A stretch of 64,000 bases of DNA, from NCBI GenBank assembly GCA_029552245.1, contig JAKPDW010000021.1, forward strand, positions 62,001 to 126,000. Reading direction: 5' to 3'. The notes under the pieces are model-generated. The model saw only the letters and a program-made list of their open reading frames with translations. It did not search any database and was not told the DNA's origin. Below, one piece after another: positions 28,354 through 38,040 of this stretch. The translations under genes and the position numbers were made by a program. Origin of the DNA: Deltaproteobacteria bacterium. GTDB taxonomy: Bacteria > Desulfobacterota > Desulfomonilia > UBA1062. Positions within the stretch are counted from its first letter, which is position 1. The number at the start of each line of letters is the position of its first letter.

Positions 28354-30057
28354 ATGGCGAACGAGCGCATAGGCGAGCAACTTGTCAAGAACGCACTGAT
28401 CACCCCTGAACAACTCCTCGAGGCGCAACGCGCCCAGAAAACCACGGGGACCCGGCTCGGATCCCAGCTCGTCAAGCTCGGGCACCTGAGCGAGGAACAG
28501 CTCGTCGAGTTCTTGGGCAAGCAGTACCGCCTGCCCTCCATCATACTCAAGAACATGAACCCCGACCCGGAGGTGGTCAAGCTCATACCGCTGAACGTGG
28601 TGCAGAAGTATCACGCCATCCCCTTCGACCGGAACGGGTCCACCCTCAAGGTGGCGATGACCGACCCCACGAACATCTTCGCCGTCGACGACCTCAAGTT
28701 CCTCACGGGGTATTCCATCGAGGTCTACGTCACCTCCGAGGACTCCCTCAAGTGGGCCATCGACCACTTCTACGACCAGACCGCCTCCCTCGACGACGCC
28801 CTGAGCAGCATCGAAGACCTGGGCGGGGCCGTCGAGGTGAGCATGGACGGCGACGAGATATCGGTGGGAGACCTCGAGAAGGAGGCCGACCAGGCGCCTG
28901 TCATCAAGCTCGTCAACCTCACGCTCCTGGACGCCATCAAGAAGGGCGCGAGCGACATCCACATGGAGCCGTACGAGAAGTTCATGCGGATAAGGTACCG
29001 GCTTGACGGCATGCTCATCGAGGCCATGAAGCCGCCCTTGAAGCTCAAGAACGCGCTCGTCTCGCGCATCAAGATCATGGCCAAGCTCGACATCGCGGAG
29101 CGGAGGCTCCCCCAGGACGGCAGGATCAAGCTCAAGGTCCAGGGGGGCAAGGAGGTGGAGTTCCGCGTGTCGGTGCTCCCGACCCTGTTCGGCGAGAAGG
29201 TGGTGCTGCGTATCCTGGACAAGTCGAACCTCCAGCTCGACATGACGAAACTCGGGTTCGAGGAGGAGGCGCTCGCCCGTTTCAAGGAGGCCATCTACAA
29301 GCCCTGGGGCATGGTGCTCGTCACCGGGCCCACCGGGTCGGGAAAGACCACGACCCTGTATTCCGCCCTGTCGGAGCTCAACAAGATTGACCGCAACATC
29401 TCCACGGCCGAAGACCCCGTCGAGTTCAACCTCCCGGGCGTGAACCAGGTCCAGGTGCACGAGGAGATCGGCCTCACCTTCGCCGCGGCCCTGCGGTCCT
29501 TCCTGAGGCAGGACCCGGACATCATCCTGGTGGGCGAGATACGCGACTTCGAGACCGCCGAGATAGGGATCAAGGCGGCCCTCACCGGCCACCTCGTGCT
29601 GTCGACCCTGCACACCAACGACGCCCCCTCCACGGTGAACAGGCTCCTGAACATGGGCATCGAGCCGTTCCTGGTGGCATCCTCGGTGAACCTCATCGTG
29701 GCACAGAGGCTCGCCCGGAAGGTGTGCACCCAGTGCAGGACCAAAGACGAGGTGTCCGTGGAGACCCTCCACCAGATGGGGATGGACCTCGAGACCGCCG
29801 GTCGCGTGGAGTGTATCACGGGCAAGGGGTGCCCGATGTGCGGCAATACCGGGTACAAGGGCAGGATCGCGCTCTACGAGGTGATGCCCATCACCGAGTC
29901 CATCCGCGAGCTCATCCTCATGGGCGCATCCGCAACGGAGATCAAGAACCAGGCGGTCAAGGAGGGGATGAAGACCCTCAGGCAGAGCGGTCTCACCAAG
30001 ATCGTCGAGGGGGTCACCTCGGTGGCCGAGATCCTCAGGACCACCATGGCGGACTGA
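28354..30057 (+). CDS. pilB: Type IV pilus extension ATPase PilB
   Basis: This is a 567-residue GspE-family hexameric ATPase. The N-terminal MshEN/N1 domain (about 1-160) is a known c-di-GMP-binding module in this family. The catalytic domain has Walker A GPTGSGKTT, an Asp box TAEDPVEF, Walker B ILVGEIRD and a His box LHTNDAPS. A zinc-binding tetracysteine is present (CTQC and CPMC). PilB powers pilin addition at the PilC platform. It heads pilB-pilT-pilC with 21- and 3-base gaps. With HD-GYP and PilZ proteins nearby, control by c-di-GMP is plausible. Confidence 0.96.
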   Translation: MANERIGEQLVKNALITPEQLLEAQRAQKTTGTRLGSQLVKLGHLSEEQLVEFLGKQYRLPSIILKNMNPDPEVVKLIPLNVVQKYHAIPFDRNGSTLKVAMTDPTNIFAVDDLKFLTGYSIEVYVTSEDSLKWAIDHFYDQTASLDDALSSIEDLGGAVEVSMDGDEISVGDLEKEADQAPVIKLVNLTLLDAIKKGASDIHMEPYEKFMRIRYRLDGMLIEAMKPPLKLKNALVSRIKIMAKLDIAERRLPQDGRIKLKVQGGKEVEFRVSVLPTLFGEKVVLRILDKSNLQLDMTKLGFEEEALARFKEAIYKPWGMVLVTGPTGSGKTTTLYSALSELNKIDRNISTAEDPVEFNLPGVNQVQVHEEIGLTFAAALRSFLRQDPDIILVGEIRDFETAEIGIKAALTGHLVLSTLHTNDAPSTVNRLLNMGIEPFLVASSVNLIVAQRLARKVCTQCRTKDEVSVETLHQMGMDLETAGRVECITGKGCPMCGNTGYKGRIALYEVMPITESIRELILMGASATEIKNQAVKEGMKTLRQSGLTKIVEGVTSVAEILRTTMAD

Positions 30058-30078
30058 CGTCGGCAACGGAGGTTAACC

Positions 30079-31182
30079 TTGGAACATTCCATATACGACT
30101 TGCTCAAGATGATGGTGGACAAGGGGGCATCGGACCTCCACGTAACCACGGGTTCCCCGCCCCAGGTCCGCGTGCGGGGCCAGCTCTACCCGCTCGATTC
30201 CCCGGTGCTCGATCCCAAGAGCGTCCGTGAGCTGCTCTACTCGATCCTCACCGAGGCCCAGAAACACAAGTTCGAGGAAGAGCAGGAGCTCGACCTCTCC
30301 TTCGGCATCAAGGGGATAGCGCGCTTCAGGGCCAACATCTTCGTGCAGCGCGGGGCGCTGGCCGGCGTGTTCAGGATGATCCCCTACGAGATCATGCCGC
30401 TCGACGGCCTGGGCCTGCCCCCCGTGGTCATGAAGCTCACCTCGCTGCCCAGGGGTCTCATCCTGGTCACCGGCCCGACCGGGTGCGGCAAGTCCACGAC
30501 CCTGGCCGCCTTTCTCGACAAGATCAACACCGAGCGTCACGACCACATCGTGACCATCGAGGACCCCATCGAGTTCGTGCACAAGCACAAGGGATGCCTG
30601 GTCAACCAGCGCGAGATCGGCTCGGACAGCAAGAGCTTCGCCAACGCCTTGAAGTACATCCTCAGGCAGGACCCGGACGTGGTATTCATCGGCGAGATGC
30701 GCGACCTCGAGACCATGCAGGCCGCGCTCACCATCTCGGAGACCGGCCACCTCGTGTTCGCCACCCTCCACACCAATTCCGCGGTCCAGACGGTGAACAG
30801 GATCGTGGACGCCTTCCCTGCGCACCAGCAGTCACAGATCAGGGCCCAGCTCGCCTTCGTGCTCGAGGCGGTGATCGCCCAGCAGCTCATCCCGAGGCTC
30901 GACGGCAAGGGCAGGGTGCTCGCATCCGAGGTCATGATATCCACCCCGGCCATCAGGAACCTGATCAGGGAAGACAAGATCCACCAGATCTATTCCCAGA
31001 TGCAGGTCGGACAGACGAAACACGGCATGCAGACGATGAACCAGTCACTGCTCAACCTGTACCTGCGCAAGCTCATCTCGCTCGATGACGCCCTCGGCAG
31101 GTCGCTTGACCCCGAAGAGCTCAGGCAGATGATGTCCTCGCCCTCGCATCAGCGCAGCACTACGGGTATGGAGAGGAGATAG
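30079..31182 (+). CDS. pilT: Type IV pilus retraction ATPase PilT
   Basis: This is a 367-residue hexameric ATPase that depolymerises pili. It has the PAS-like N-terminus (KGASDLHVTTGSPP), Walker A GPTGCGKSTT, Asp box TIEDPIEF, Walker B VVFIGEMRDLETM, His box LHTNSA and the C-terminal IRNLIRE motif (AIRNLI) that separates PilT from PilB. Translation begins at a TTG behind GGAGG. It ends with TAG three bases before pilC. Confidence 0.96.
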   Translation: MEHSIYDLLKMMVDKGASDLHVTTGSPPQVRVRGQLYPLDSPVLDPKSVRELLYSILTEAQKHKFEEEQELDLSFGIKGIARFRANIFVQRGALAGVFRMIPYEIMPLDGLGLPPVVMKLTSLPRGLILVTGPTGCGKSTTLAAFLDKINTERHDHIVTIEDPIEFVHKHKGCLVNQREIGSDSKSFANALKYILRQDPDVVFIGEMRDLETMQAALTISETGHLVFATLHTNSAVQTVNRIVDAFPAHQQSQIRAQLAFVLEAVIAQQLIPRLDGKGRVLASEVMISTPAIRNLIREDKIHQIYSQMQVGQTKHGMQTMNQSLLNLYLRKLISLDDALGRSLDPEELRQMMSSPSHQRSTTGMERR

Positions 31183-31185
31183 CCC

Positions 31186-32379
31186 ATGGCAGTATTCGTG
31201 TGGGAAGGAAGGCTCGTAGACGGTACCGTCAAGAAAGGCGAGATCGAGGCCGCTGACAAGGCGGTGGTGGGCATGATCCTCAAGAGACAGCGCATCGTCC
31301 CCACCAAGATCAAGGCGAAGCCCAAGGAGCTGACCCTGTTTACGCGCGGCGTGAAGACCAAGGAGATCGTGATCTTCACCCGGCAGTTCGCAACCATGAT
31401 CAGTGCAGGTCTGCCGCTCGTGCAGTGCCTGGACATCCTGTCCACGCAGCAGCCGAACCCCTCTTTCAAGAAGGTGCTCTCCCAGGTGAAGCAGGACGTG
31501 GAGTCGGGAAGCACCTTCGCCGACGCCCTCAGGAAGCACCCGAAGGTGTTCGACAGCCTGTACGTGAACCTGGTGGCGGCGGGCGAGGTGGGCGGCGTGC
31601 TCGACACCGTCCTGAACAGGCTGGCCGTCTACATGGAGAAGAACGAAAACCTGAAGAACAAGATCAAGAGCGCCATGACGTATCCCATCATCGTGCTGTG
31701 CGTGGCCTTCGGCGTGGTGGCGGTGCTCATGATCTTCGTGATCCCGACCTTCAGCGACATGTTCAAGCAGTTCGGTTCAGCCCTCCCGGCCCCGACCCAG
31801 CTGGTGGTGAACCTGAGCAACCTCTTCAGGCATTTCTGGTGGGCGATCTTCGGGGCCATCGTCGGGTTCGTGATCGCATTCAAGTGGGTGAGGACCCAGA
31901 AGAAGGGCAGATACATGACGGACAAGCTCTTCCTGCGCCTGCCCATCTTCGGGCCCCTGCTCAGGAAGGTGGCGGTCGCGAAGTTCACCCGCACCCTGGG
32001 CACCATGATCTCCTCGGGCGTGCCCATCATGGACGGGCTCGAGATCACCTCGAGGACCGCGGGCAACGTGATCGTGGAGGAGGCGATATTGGCGGTGAGG
32101 GCGTCCATCAGCGAGGGCAAGTCCATGTCCGAACCCCTCGAGCAGACCGGCATCTTCCCCGGCATGGTCGTCCAGATGATCTCGGTGGGTGAGGCGACAG
32201 GCGCCATGGACCAGATGCTCGGGAAGATAGCCGACTTCTACGACGAGGAGGTCGACGCGGCGGTGGAGGCGCTGACCTCGGCCCTCGAGCCCATGCTCAT
32301 GGTGTTCTTGGGCGGCATCATCGGTTTCGTGGTCGTCGCCATGTACCTGCCCATCTTCCAGATGGCGCAGAACGTCTGA
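31186..32379 (+). CDS. pilC: Type IV pilus platform protein PilC
   Basis: This is a 397-residue inner-membrane protein of the PilC/GspF family with two repeated T2SSF domains (about 65-190 and 270-390) and three main membrane segments (about 168-190, 216-236 and 368-392). Family blocks include FTRQFATMISAGLPLVQCLDIL and the second-repeat FTRTLGTMISSGVPIMDGL. It converts ATPase rotation into pilin addition or removal. The GGAGAGGAG Shine-Dalgarno sits in the end of pilT. Confidence 0.96.
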   Translation: MAVFVWEGRLVDGTVKKGEIEAADKAVVGMILKRQRIVPTKIKAKPKELTLFTRGVKTKEIVIFTRQFATMISAGLPLVQCLDILSTQQPNPSFKKVLSQVKQDVESGSTFADALRKHPKVFDSLYVNLVAAGEVGGVLDTVLNRLAVYMEKNENLKNKIKSAMTYPIIVLCVAFGVVAVLMIFVIPTFSDMFKQFGSALPAPTQLVVNLSNLFRHFWWAIFGAIVGFVIAFKWVRTQKKGRYMTDKLFLRLPIFGPLLRKVAVAKFTRTLGTMISSGVPIMDGLEITSRTAGNVIVEEAILAVRASISEGKSMSEPLEQTGIFPGMVVQMISVGEATGAMDQMLGKIADFYDEEVDAAVEALTSALEPMLMVFLGGIIGFVVVAMYLPIFQMAQNV

Positions 32380-32388
32380 GACGGCGGC

Positions 32389-32658
32389 GTGAGCGTCTAC
32401 GAGGCGGTCATGCTGATCTGCTTCGGGTCGGCATGGCCGGTTTCCATCTACAAGTCCGCGGTGTCCAGAACCGCCAAGGGCAAGAGCGCGGTCTTCCTCT
32501 TCATCGTGCTGGCTGGCTACGTTGCGGGCATCCTGCACAAGGTCCACTACAACCTGGACTGGGTCACGGCCCTCTACGCGATAAACGGCCTCATGGTGCT
32601 CGCCGACATCGTCCTCACCTTGAGGAACGTCCTCCTGGACAGGCGAAGTCGGGCCTGA
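32389..32658 (+). CDS. Small PQ-loop-like membrane protein
   Basis: This is an 89-residue protein with three hydrophobic segments (about 4-20, 32-50 and 58-78). The order GSAWPVSIYKSAVSRTAKGKSAVFLFIVL resembles a PQ-loop/SemiSWEET half-transporter, although the defining Pro-Gln pair reads Trp-Pro. Close relatives are small conserved membrane proteins of unknown role. It starts at a GTG nine bases after pilC and may be read with it. Confidence 0.7.
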   Translation: MSVYEAVMLICFGSAWPVSIYKSAVSRTAKGKSAVFLFIVLAGYVAGILHKVHYNLDWVTALYAINGLMVLADIVLTLRNVLLDRRSRA

Positions 32659-32877
32659 GGGCGGCTCGAAGGCTCTCATCCCCGGTCTCGGGCTGATCCC
32701 CGGTCTCCTCCAGCACTCAGCAGAGGGCATGGGCGCTCTCCCGACCCTCCCCTTTTCTGAGCAGCGGCTTTTCTCCGTCTCCCACAAGGCAGGGCCGGCG
32801 CACCAACCAAACCCGCCCTTCAGGGCGTGCCTCGAGGTGGGTGCAAAGGCCCGGCACACCGTCTGCGGGCGCGTGCA

Positions 32878-33630
32878 TCACTCCAGGCCGACGAGATCCC
32901 GGAAACTCGTGAGGACGAACCCCGGCCCCCTCAACGGCCGGCCCCGGGCCGCGCGTTCGAGGGCGTCCAGCTCGCGGGCACGCCAGGGGTCGCCCCCGAG
33001 CGAGGGGTGCACGACGAGCTCCGTGGTGCCCTCAGGCGGCTCGTCCATGAACCCGAAGATCAGTCCCGCACCTTCAGCCATCCGGTCGCAGTGGAAGATA
33101 CCGGCCCGCGTGAGCGCCTCTTCCATGGCGAGGGCCTCTTCCGGTTGGAGGGGGATGTCCTGCCTCGTGGGGAGGCGGTACCCCCCCCGGCTGAACCTGA
33201 GCGCAGGGATCCCGTACTCGAGCGCAAGCCTCACGACGAGATCGAAGACGGGCCTGAACCCGTGCACGTGGTGGTGGGTGTCCAGGTGTGAGGGGGCCAT
33301 CCCTGTCGCGAAGAAGGCCTCGATCTGCCTCCTCGCGGCCTCCTCGCACGCGTGCGCGAGATCCCCCTTCTCCAGCATCCGCTTGAGCTCGGTCCGGGGG
33401 TATCGCTCCCCGCCACCCGGGCTCCAGCAGAGAGGGCCGTCCAGGTCGAGATGGATCCCCGCGTGGGTGACACCCAGGCGGAGGAGGTCTTCCACCCCCC
33501 GGGGTGCGAACGGCGCCATAACGAGTATGGACGTGTCGCTCAGGAACCCCTGCCTGAGACCGAGCACAACCGCCGCGTTGACTTCTTCGCTCAGCCCGAA
33601 GTCATCCGCGTTCACCACCAGTCGGCACAT
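32878..33630 (-). CDS. ChbG/HpnK (YdjC) family carbohydrate deacetylase
   Basis: This is a 250-residue metal-dependent deacetylase of the YdjC family, acting on N-acetylated sugars or hopanoid sugars. The catalytic NADDFGLS near the N-terminus, HLDLDGPL and the histidine cluster HLDTHHHVHG are the metal and active-site motifs. The substrate is not determined by sequence; chito-oligosaccharide and hopanoid deacetylation are the known examples. The ATG shares one base with the TAA stop of the upstream zinc-ribbon gene, so the two are coupled. Confidence 0.88.
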   Translation of the reverse strand: MCRLVVNADDFGLSEEVNAAVVLGLRQGFLSDTSILVMAPFAPRGVEDLLRLGVTHAGIHLDLDGPLCWSPGGGERYPRTELKRMLEKGDLAHACEEAARRQIEAFFATGMAPSHLDTHHHVHGFRPVFDLVVRLALEYGIPALRFSRGGYRLPTRQDIPLQPEEALAMEEALTRAGIFHCDRMAEGAGLIFGFMDEPPEGTTELVVHPSLGGDPWRARELDALERAARGRPLRGPGFVLTSFRDLVGLE

Positions 33631-34103
33631 TACATCTCACGCTGCCACTGCAGCCTCACGAACCTCTCCTCGAGCGAGTATCTCACCCTGAGATCGCCCT
33701 TGAACGCACGGTGCACGGCGTGTGCCACCCGGCGTGCCAGGTGATCGTCCGTCAGGCGCACCACGAGATTCCCCTCGGCTTCCTCTATGTCCATCAGGCG
33801 CTTGAGGGGGGATCTCGAAGTTGCCTGTCCCACCGTCTTGTTGATGAGGTTGAGGATCTCGTCCTTGTGCTTCTTGACATAGGAGCCCGAGAGCCTCACC
33901 TCGCCCGCAGGGAACGCGTCGCGCACCCTCTTGCAGGCCCCGCACAGGACCGGGTTCCCGAGACGGACAGGGACATCCGACCAAATCCACCGCCCCTGCC
34001 TGTACACGGCACCACACTCGGGACAATAGGCGCCCTCCGGGTACTTCCGTGCCTCTGCGTACGGATCGTGGCCTCTTTCCTTGATATTCCTGTCCATTCG
34101 CAT
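33630..34103 (-). CDS. BCAM0308-family zinc-ribbon protein
   Basis: This 157-residue protein has two CxxC pairs, YCPECGAVY and LCGACKRV, with RWIW and FPAGEVRLSG between and after them, matching the BCAM0308 family. The C-terminal half (VVRLTDDHLARRVAHAVH) resembles a small alpha/beta domain also seen in NMD3-like proteins. Function is unknown; a role in RNA or ribosome biology has been suggested for the fold. I chose the ATG at 34101-34103 because GGAGGGAGGGAAGG precedes it; the frame is open upstream but looks non-coding. Confidence 0.8.
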   Translation of the reverse strand: MRMDRNIKERGHDPYAEARKYPEGAYCPECGAVYRQGRWIWSDVPVRLGNPVLCGACKRVRDAFPAGEVRLSGSYVKKHKDEILNLINKTVGQATSRSPLKRLMDIEEAEGNLVVRLTDDHLARRVAHAVHRAFKGDLRVRYSLEERFVRLQWQREM

Positions 34104-34696
34104 GATCCTTCCCTCCCTCCACTTAAGGTAGTCGCTTCTCGACGAAAGGCAAGACCCTGGTTGGGGCCCAAACCCTTGCGGCCACCGGGCGCCGGGGGAC
34201 ATCCTCACCCTGGGGCCCAACGCGGCCGGAAACACCACGGACGGGGAGAAACGCTTGGGGCGACACGGGCCCGGGGCCGCCCTTCGGGGGCGTTACCGGG
34301 GAGACCCCTTCTTGCACTCGGGGCCGCGACCCACGAGGGAAGGCCGGTACCGCGGTCGACGTCGCCGCGAGATCCTGGTATCGAGCCCACCCGTGCACGA
34401 GAAACGACCATCGGCAAGGAGGATCTACGGCTGACCGAGACATCGTGCCCACCTGTGCACGAGAAACGAGCGTTTGCCCGTCTCGAGGGCCGGGCAGAGG
34501 GGATGGGCCGGAAACCCGGCAGAGCCTCGCGGTCTTCCCACCCGAGGACCTGCCATTGGTCGTTCGGGACACCGGCCGGCCTGGCCGGGTGACACCCTGT
34601 CCGAGCGACGCAAGGCCGGGTGCGGCGGCCTCGATACGGCGGGCAAGGATGCCCTCTCTGGGCCCCCGCCCCAGGGCGGGTCCGGGCATGAACCGC
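34104..34696. other. 593-bp GC-rich gap without a gene
   Basis: No gene is supported between the two minus-strand units. The centre carries a two-copy 28-bp repeat with a 62-bp period. The flanks contain GC-rich inverted repeats but no T-run terminator. Confidence 0.45.
34380..34469. repeat. Two-copy spaced repeat array, 62-bp period
   Basis: Copies at 34380-34407 and 34442-34469 match at 26 of 28 positions and share GTGCACGAGAAACGA after GCCCACC. The 34-bp spacer is unique. A degenerate third copy may lie at 34318-34345. A related string (CGTGCCCAC followed by ACGAGAGAAAAC) occurs in another gap at about 47338-47360. Confidence 0.75.
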
Positions 34697-35407
34697 CTAC
34701 CACCCGATGGAGATACCTTCGGACACGAGCTCTCGCCTGCCCGTTCTCGTCTCGACAACGAGATGGCCGTCGAGGGTGAGGTCCACTATCGTGCACGGCT
34801 CGCCGGTGTCGTCCCTCACCTCGAGGCCTTTCAGCATGCCGTGCACGAGGAACTCCACCCTGACGGGTTCGAACCCCTCCCTCCCGTACCTCTCCACCCA
34901 TTCGGAGAGGCTGTCGGTCACGCGGGACGCGACCTCGTCCAGGTCGAAGTCCCGCCCGGCGAGCTGGCTCAGCGACACCGCCCTGGGAGCGAGCGGATCG
35001 GGCCACGCCTTCTGGTTCACGTTGACGCCCATGCCCACCGCCGTTATCCCGTAGGAGCTCTCGCAGAGGATGCCGCAGAGTTTCCTGCCTGCGGCCACCA
35101 CGTCGTTCGGCCACTTCAGGAGGACCTCGACGCCCGGGACCAGCCCGGAGAGCGCCTGCCTGGCCGCCACCCCCGCCACGATAGGGTAGTGTTCGCGCAC
35201 CGGCGAGAGGGTGTAGGTGATGTAGAGGTTCTCCCCGGGCGGAGAGAACCACGACCTCCCCCGCCTGCCCCTGCCGGCGCTCTGGCCGAGCGCCGCGACG
35301 ATCACACCGGACCGGCCCGTCTCGAGCGCGTAGCGGTTCGTGGAGTCCACCTCTTCGAGCTTGACGACCTCGGTGAAGATGCCGGTCTTGTCCACGCCGA
35401 CGATCAC
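34697..35407 (-). CDS. birA: Biotin-[acetyl-CoA-carboxylase] ligase BirA (no HTH domain)
   Basis: This is a 236-residue group I biotin ligase that makes biotinyl-AMP and loads biotin on carboxylase carrier domains. The catalytic part has DSTNRYA, the biotinyl-AMP loop SAGRGRRGRSWFSP, the conserved KWPND and GMGVNVNQ. A small SH3-like C-terminal domain follows. It lacks the N-terminal DNA-binding domain, so it is not a repressor. The GTG start overlaps the valS stop (GTGA). Confidence 0.93.
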   Translation of the reverse strand: MIVGVDKTGIFTEVVKLEEVDSTNRYALETGRSGVIVAALGQSAGRGRRGRSWFSPPGENLYITYTLSPVREHYPIVAGVAARQALSGLVPGVEVLLKWPNDVVAAGRKLCGILCESSYGITAVGMGVNVNQKAWPDPLAPRAVSLSQLAGRDFDLDEVASRVTDSLSEWVERYGREGFEPVRVEFLVHGMLKGLEVRDDTGEPCTIVDLTLDGHLVVETRTGRRELVSEGISIGW

Positions 35408-38040
35408 CCGGCCAGCATGTCGAAGGCCTTCTGCAGGCTGGCGAGCTCGAAGGAGAGCTCCCTGGCCAGCCGCTCCTGCTCCTCCACGACCTCCTTCTTC
35501 GCCTTCTCCAGGAAGGTGGGGTTATCGAGCTTGCGGCGTTTCTCCCCGAGTTCCTTTTCCACCTTCTTCATCTGCTTGGAGAGGCGCTCGAGCTCCTTCT
35601 CTATGTCGACCACCCCCTCGAGCGGCACGTACACCTCGAGCCCCTTCCTGACCGCAAGGGCGCACTTCTTAGGCCTTTCGGACTCGTCGGCGATGCATGC
35701 GACGCGCCTGGCGCGCGCGAGGTTCGCGATGTAGACCGAATGCTCCTCGACGAGACGCCTCATGGCCGGGTCGTCCGTCTTGACGACCACGTCGAGCAAG
35801 ACCGAGGGTGCGATCCCCGTCTCGCCCCTGATGCTGCGCACCCCGCTTATGACCTCGATGACCGTGTCCATGAGCCCCGCTTCAGCGAGGAACCTGAAGC
35901 CGGCCTTCTGCTTCGGGTAGGCGGCGATCACGATCGACTCCCCGCCTTTGCCCGGCAGGCTCTGCCAGATCTCCTCAGTCACGAACGGGATGATGGGGTG
36001 GAGGAGCTCCAGCAGGGTCTTGAGGACGTGGTGGAGAACCCACTTCGTCGCATGGCCCGACTCGGTGTTGACCGTGGACTTGCTGAACTCGATGTACCAG
36101 TCGCAGAAGGTGTGCCAGGCGAAGTGATAGAGCGTCTCCGCGGCATCGTTGAACCGGTACTCGTCGAGCGCCGACCGGGTCTGTTCCACCGCCTCGTCGA
36201 GCCTGGTGAGTATCCACTTCTCGGCCAGCCCCAGGTCGTCCGGGCCCGGCTCGGGCCTCGCGGGGTCGAACCCGGCGAGGTTCGAGAGCACGTACTTGCC
36301 CGCGTTCCAGATCTTGTTGACGAAATAGCGGTAGCCCTGGACCCTCTTGTCACTGATGCGCACGTCCCTGCCCATGGCCGCGAACGCGCACAGCGCGAAG
36401 CGGAAGGCATCCGCACCGTAGGTGTCCATCACGAGGATCGGGTCGACGATGTTCCCCTTCGACTTGCTCATCTTCTGGCCCTGCTCGTCGCGGACCAGGG
36501 CGTGCAGGTACACGTCCCTGAAGGGGACCTCCCCCATGAACCTGAGGCCGAGCATCATCATGCGTGCCACCCAGAAGAACAGGATGTCGAAGCCCGTGAT
36601 GAGGACGTCCGTGGGGTAGAAACGCCTGAGCGTCGGCGTGTCTTCGGGCCACCCCATGGTGGAGAACGGCCAGAGGCCGGAGGAGAACCAGGTGTCCAGG
36701 ACATCGGTCTCCTGCCTGAGTTCGGCGTTCCCGCAGGCGCCGCACGTCTTCGGCTCCACCTCGTCCACGATCACCGCGCCGCAGCCGTCGCAGTACCAGG
36801 CCGGGATCCTGTGGCCCCACCAGATCTGGCGCGATATGCACCAGTCGCGGATGTTGTTCATCCATTCGTAGTAGACCTTCTCCCAGTTCCCGGGGACGAT
36901 CCTCGTCCTGCCGTCGTGTACCGCCCTGATCGCCTCCTCGGCGAGTGGCTTGGTGCGGACGAACCACTGCTTGGAGAGGTAGGGCTCGATCGTGGTCTTG
37001 CACCGATAGCACTTGCCCACAGGCACCCGGTACGGCGTCTTGTCCACGAGGTATCCCTGGGCCTCGAGATCGAGCTCGAGACGCCTCCTGCACTCGAACC
37101 GGTCGAGCCCCTCGTAGGGGCCGGCGTTTGCGTTCATGACCCCGGAGTCGTCTATCACCACGACAATCTCGAGGCCGTGCCTAAGGCCGGCCTCGTAGTC
37201 GTTGAGATCGTGCGCCGGGGTGATCTTCACCGCCCCGGTCCCGAACTCCTTGTCCACGACCGCGTCGGCGATGACGGGGATCCTGCGGTTCATCACCGGG
37301 AGGATGAGTTGCCTGCCGATCATGTCACGGTAGCGCTCGTCCGAGGGGTTGACGGCCACCGCCGTGTCTCCGAGCATGGTCTCGGGCCTCGTGGTCGCCA
37401 CCACGATCCCCCCGTCCCCGTCCGCCAAGGGGTAGCGGATGTGCCAGAGGTGACCATCCTCTTCCTCGTGCTCCACCTCGAGGTCCGACAGGGCGCTGTG
37501 GCACCTGGGGCACCAGTTCACTATGTAGTCGCTCCTGTAGATGAGCCCATCCCTGTAGAGCGCCACGAAGACCTTGCGCACGGCGTGCGAGAGCCCCTCG
37601 TCCATGGTGAACCGGGTCCTCTCCCAGTCGCACGACGCACCCAGGCGCTTGAGCTGGTGGATGATGAGGCCGCCGTGCTTCTCCCTCCACTTCCAGACCT
37701 CCTCGACGAACGCATCCCTCCCCAGGTCGTGCCTGGAAAGGCCCCGTTCGGCGAGCGCCTTTTCCACCACGTTCTGGGTCGCGATGCCGGCATGGTCGGT
37801 GCCGGGCATCCACAGGGCGTTGTAGCCGTCCATGCGCTTGTAACGGATCATGACGTCCTGCAGGGTGTTGTTCAGGGCGTGCCCCATGTGGAGCACGCCG
37901 GTCACGTTCGGCGGCGGGATCACGATCGAATAGGGGGGCCTGGTGTCGTCGAGCTCGTCGGCGTGGAAGTAGCCCTTCTCGAGCCACACGTCGTACCACT
38001 TCTGTTCGATGTCCTTCGGGTCGTACTCTCTGTCGAGCAT
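35404..38040 (-). CDS. valS: Valyl-tRNA synthetase
   Basis: This is an 878-residue class I synthetase. The HIGH-type motif is PPPNVTGVLHMGHAL (about 40-54), the editing domain follows (with TTRPETMLGDTAVAV), and the KMSKS loop is GQKMSKSKGN. The C-terminal coiled-coil arm (last 70 residues) is typical of ValRS. I chose the ATG at 38038-38040, with AGGAG seven bases upstream; the frame is open for 39 more codons without family similarity. birA is coupled downstream. Confidence 0.96.
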   Translation of the reverse strand: MLDREYDPKDIEQKWYDVWLEKGYFHADELDDTRPPYSIVIPPPNVTGVLHMGHALNNTLQDVMIRYKRMDGYNALWMPGTDHAGIATQNVVEKALAERGLSRHDLGRDAFVEEVWKWREKHGGLIIHQLKRLGASCDWERTRFTMDEGLSHAVRKVFVALYRDGLIYRSDYIVNWCPRCHSALSDLEVEHEEEDGHLWHIRYPLADGDGGIVVATTRPETMLGDTAVAVNPSDERYRDMIGRQLILPVMNRRIPVIADAVVDKEFGTGAVKITPAHDLNDYEAGLRHGLEIVVVIDDSGVMNANAGPYEGLDRFECRRRLELDLEAQGYLVDKTPYRVPVGKCYRCKTTIEPYLSKQWFVRTKPLAEEAIRAVHDGRTRIVPGNWEKVYYEWMNNIRDWCISRQIWWGHRIPAWYCDGCGAVIVDEVEPKTCGACGNAELRQETDVLDTWFSSGLWPFSTMGWPEDTPTLRRFYPTDVLITGFDILFFWVARMMMLGLRFMGEVPFRDVYLHALVRDEQGQKMSKSKGNIVDPILVMDTYGADAFRFALCAFAAMGRDVRISDKRVQGYRYFVNKIWNAGKYVLSNLAGFDPARPEPGPDDLGLAEKWILTRLDEAVEQTRSALDEYRFNDAAETLYHFAWHTFCDWYIEFSKSTVNTESGHATKWVLHHVLKTLLELLHPIIPFVTEEIWQSLPGKGGESIVIAAYPKQKAGFRFLAEAGLMDTVIEVISGVRSIRGETGIAPSVLLDVVVKTDDPAMRRLVEEHSVYIANLARARRVACIADESERPKKCALAVRKGLEVYVPLEGVVDIEKELERLSKQMKKVEKELGEKRRKLDNPTFLEKAKKEVVEEQERLARELSFELASLQKAFDMLAG

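Noticed and set aside
35975-37093. Several minus-strand frames of 80-247 codons inside valS
   Set aside because: They are other-frame shadows of valS, Arg/Gly/His-rich with no family match.
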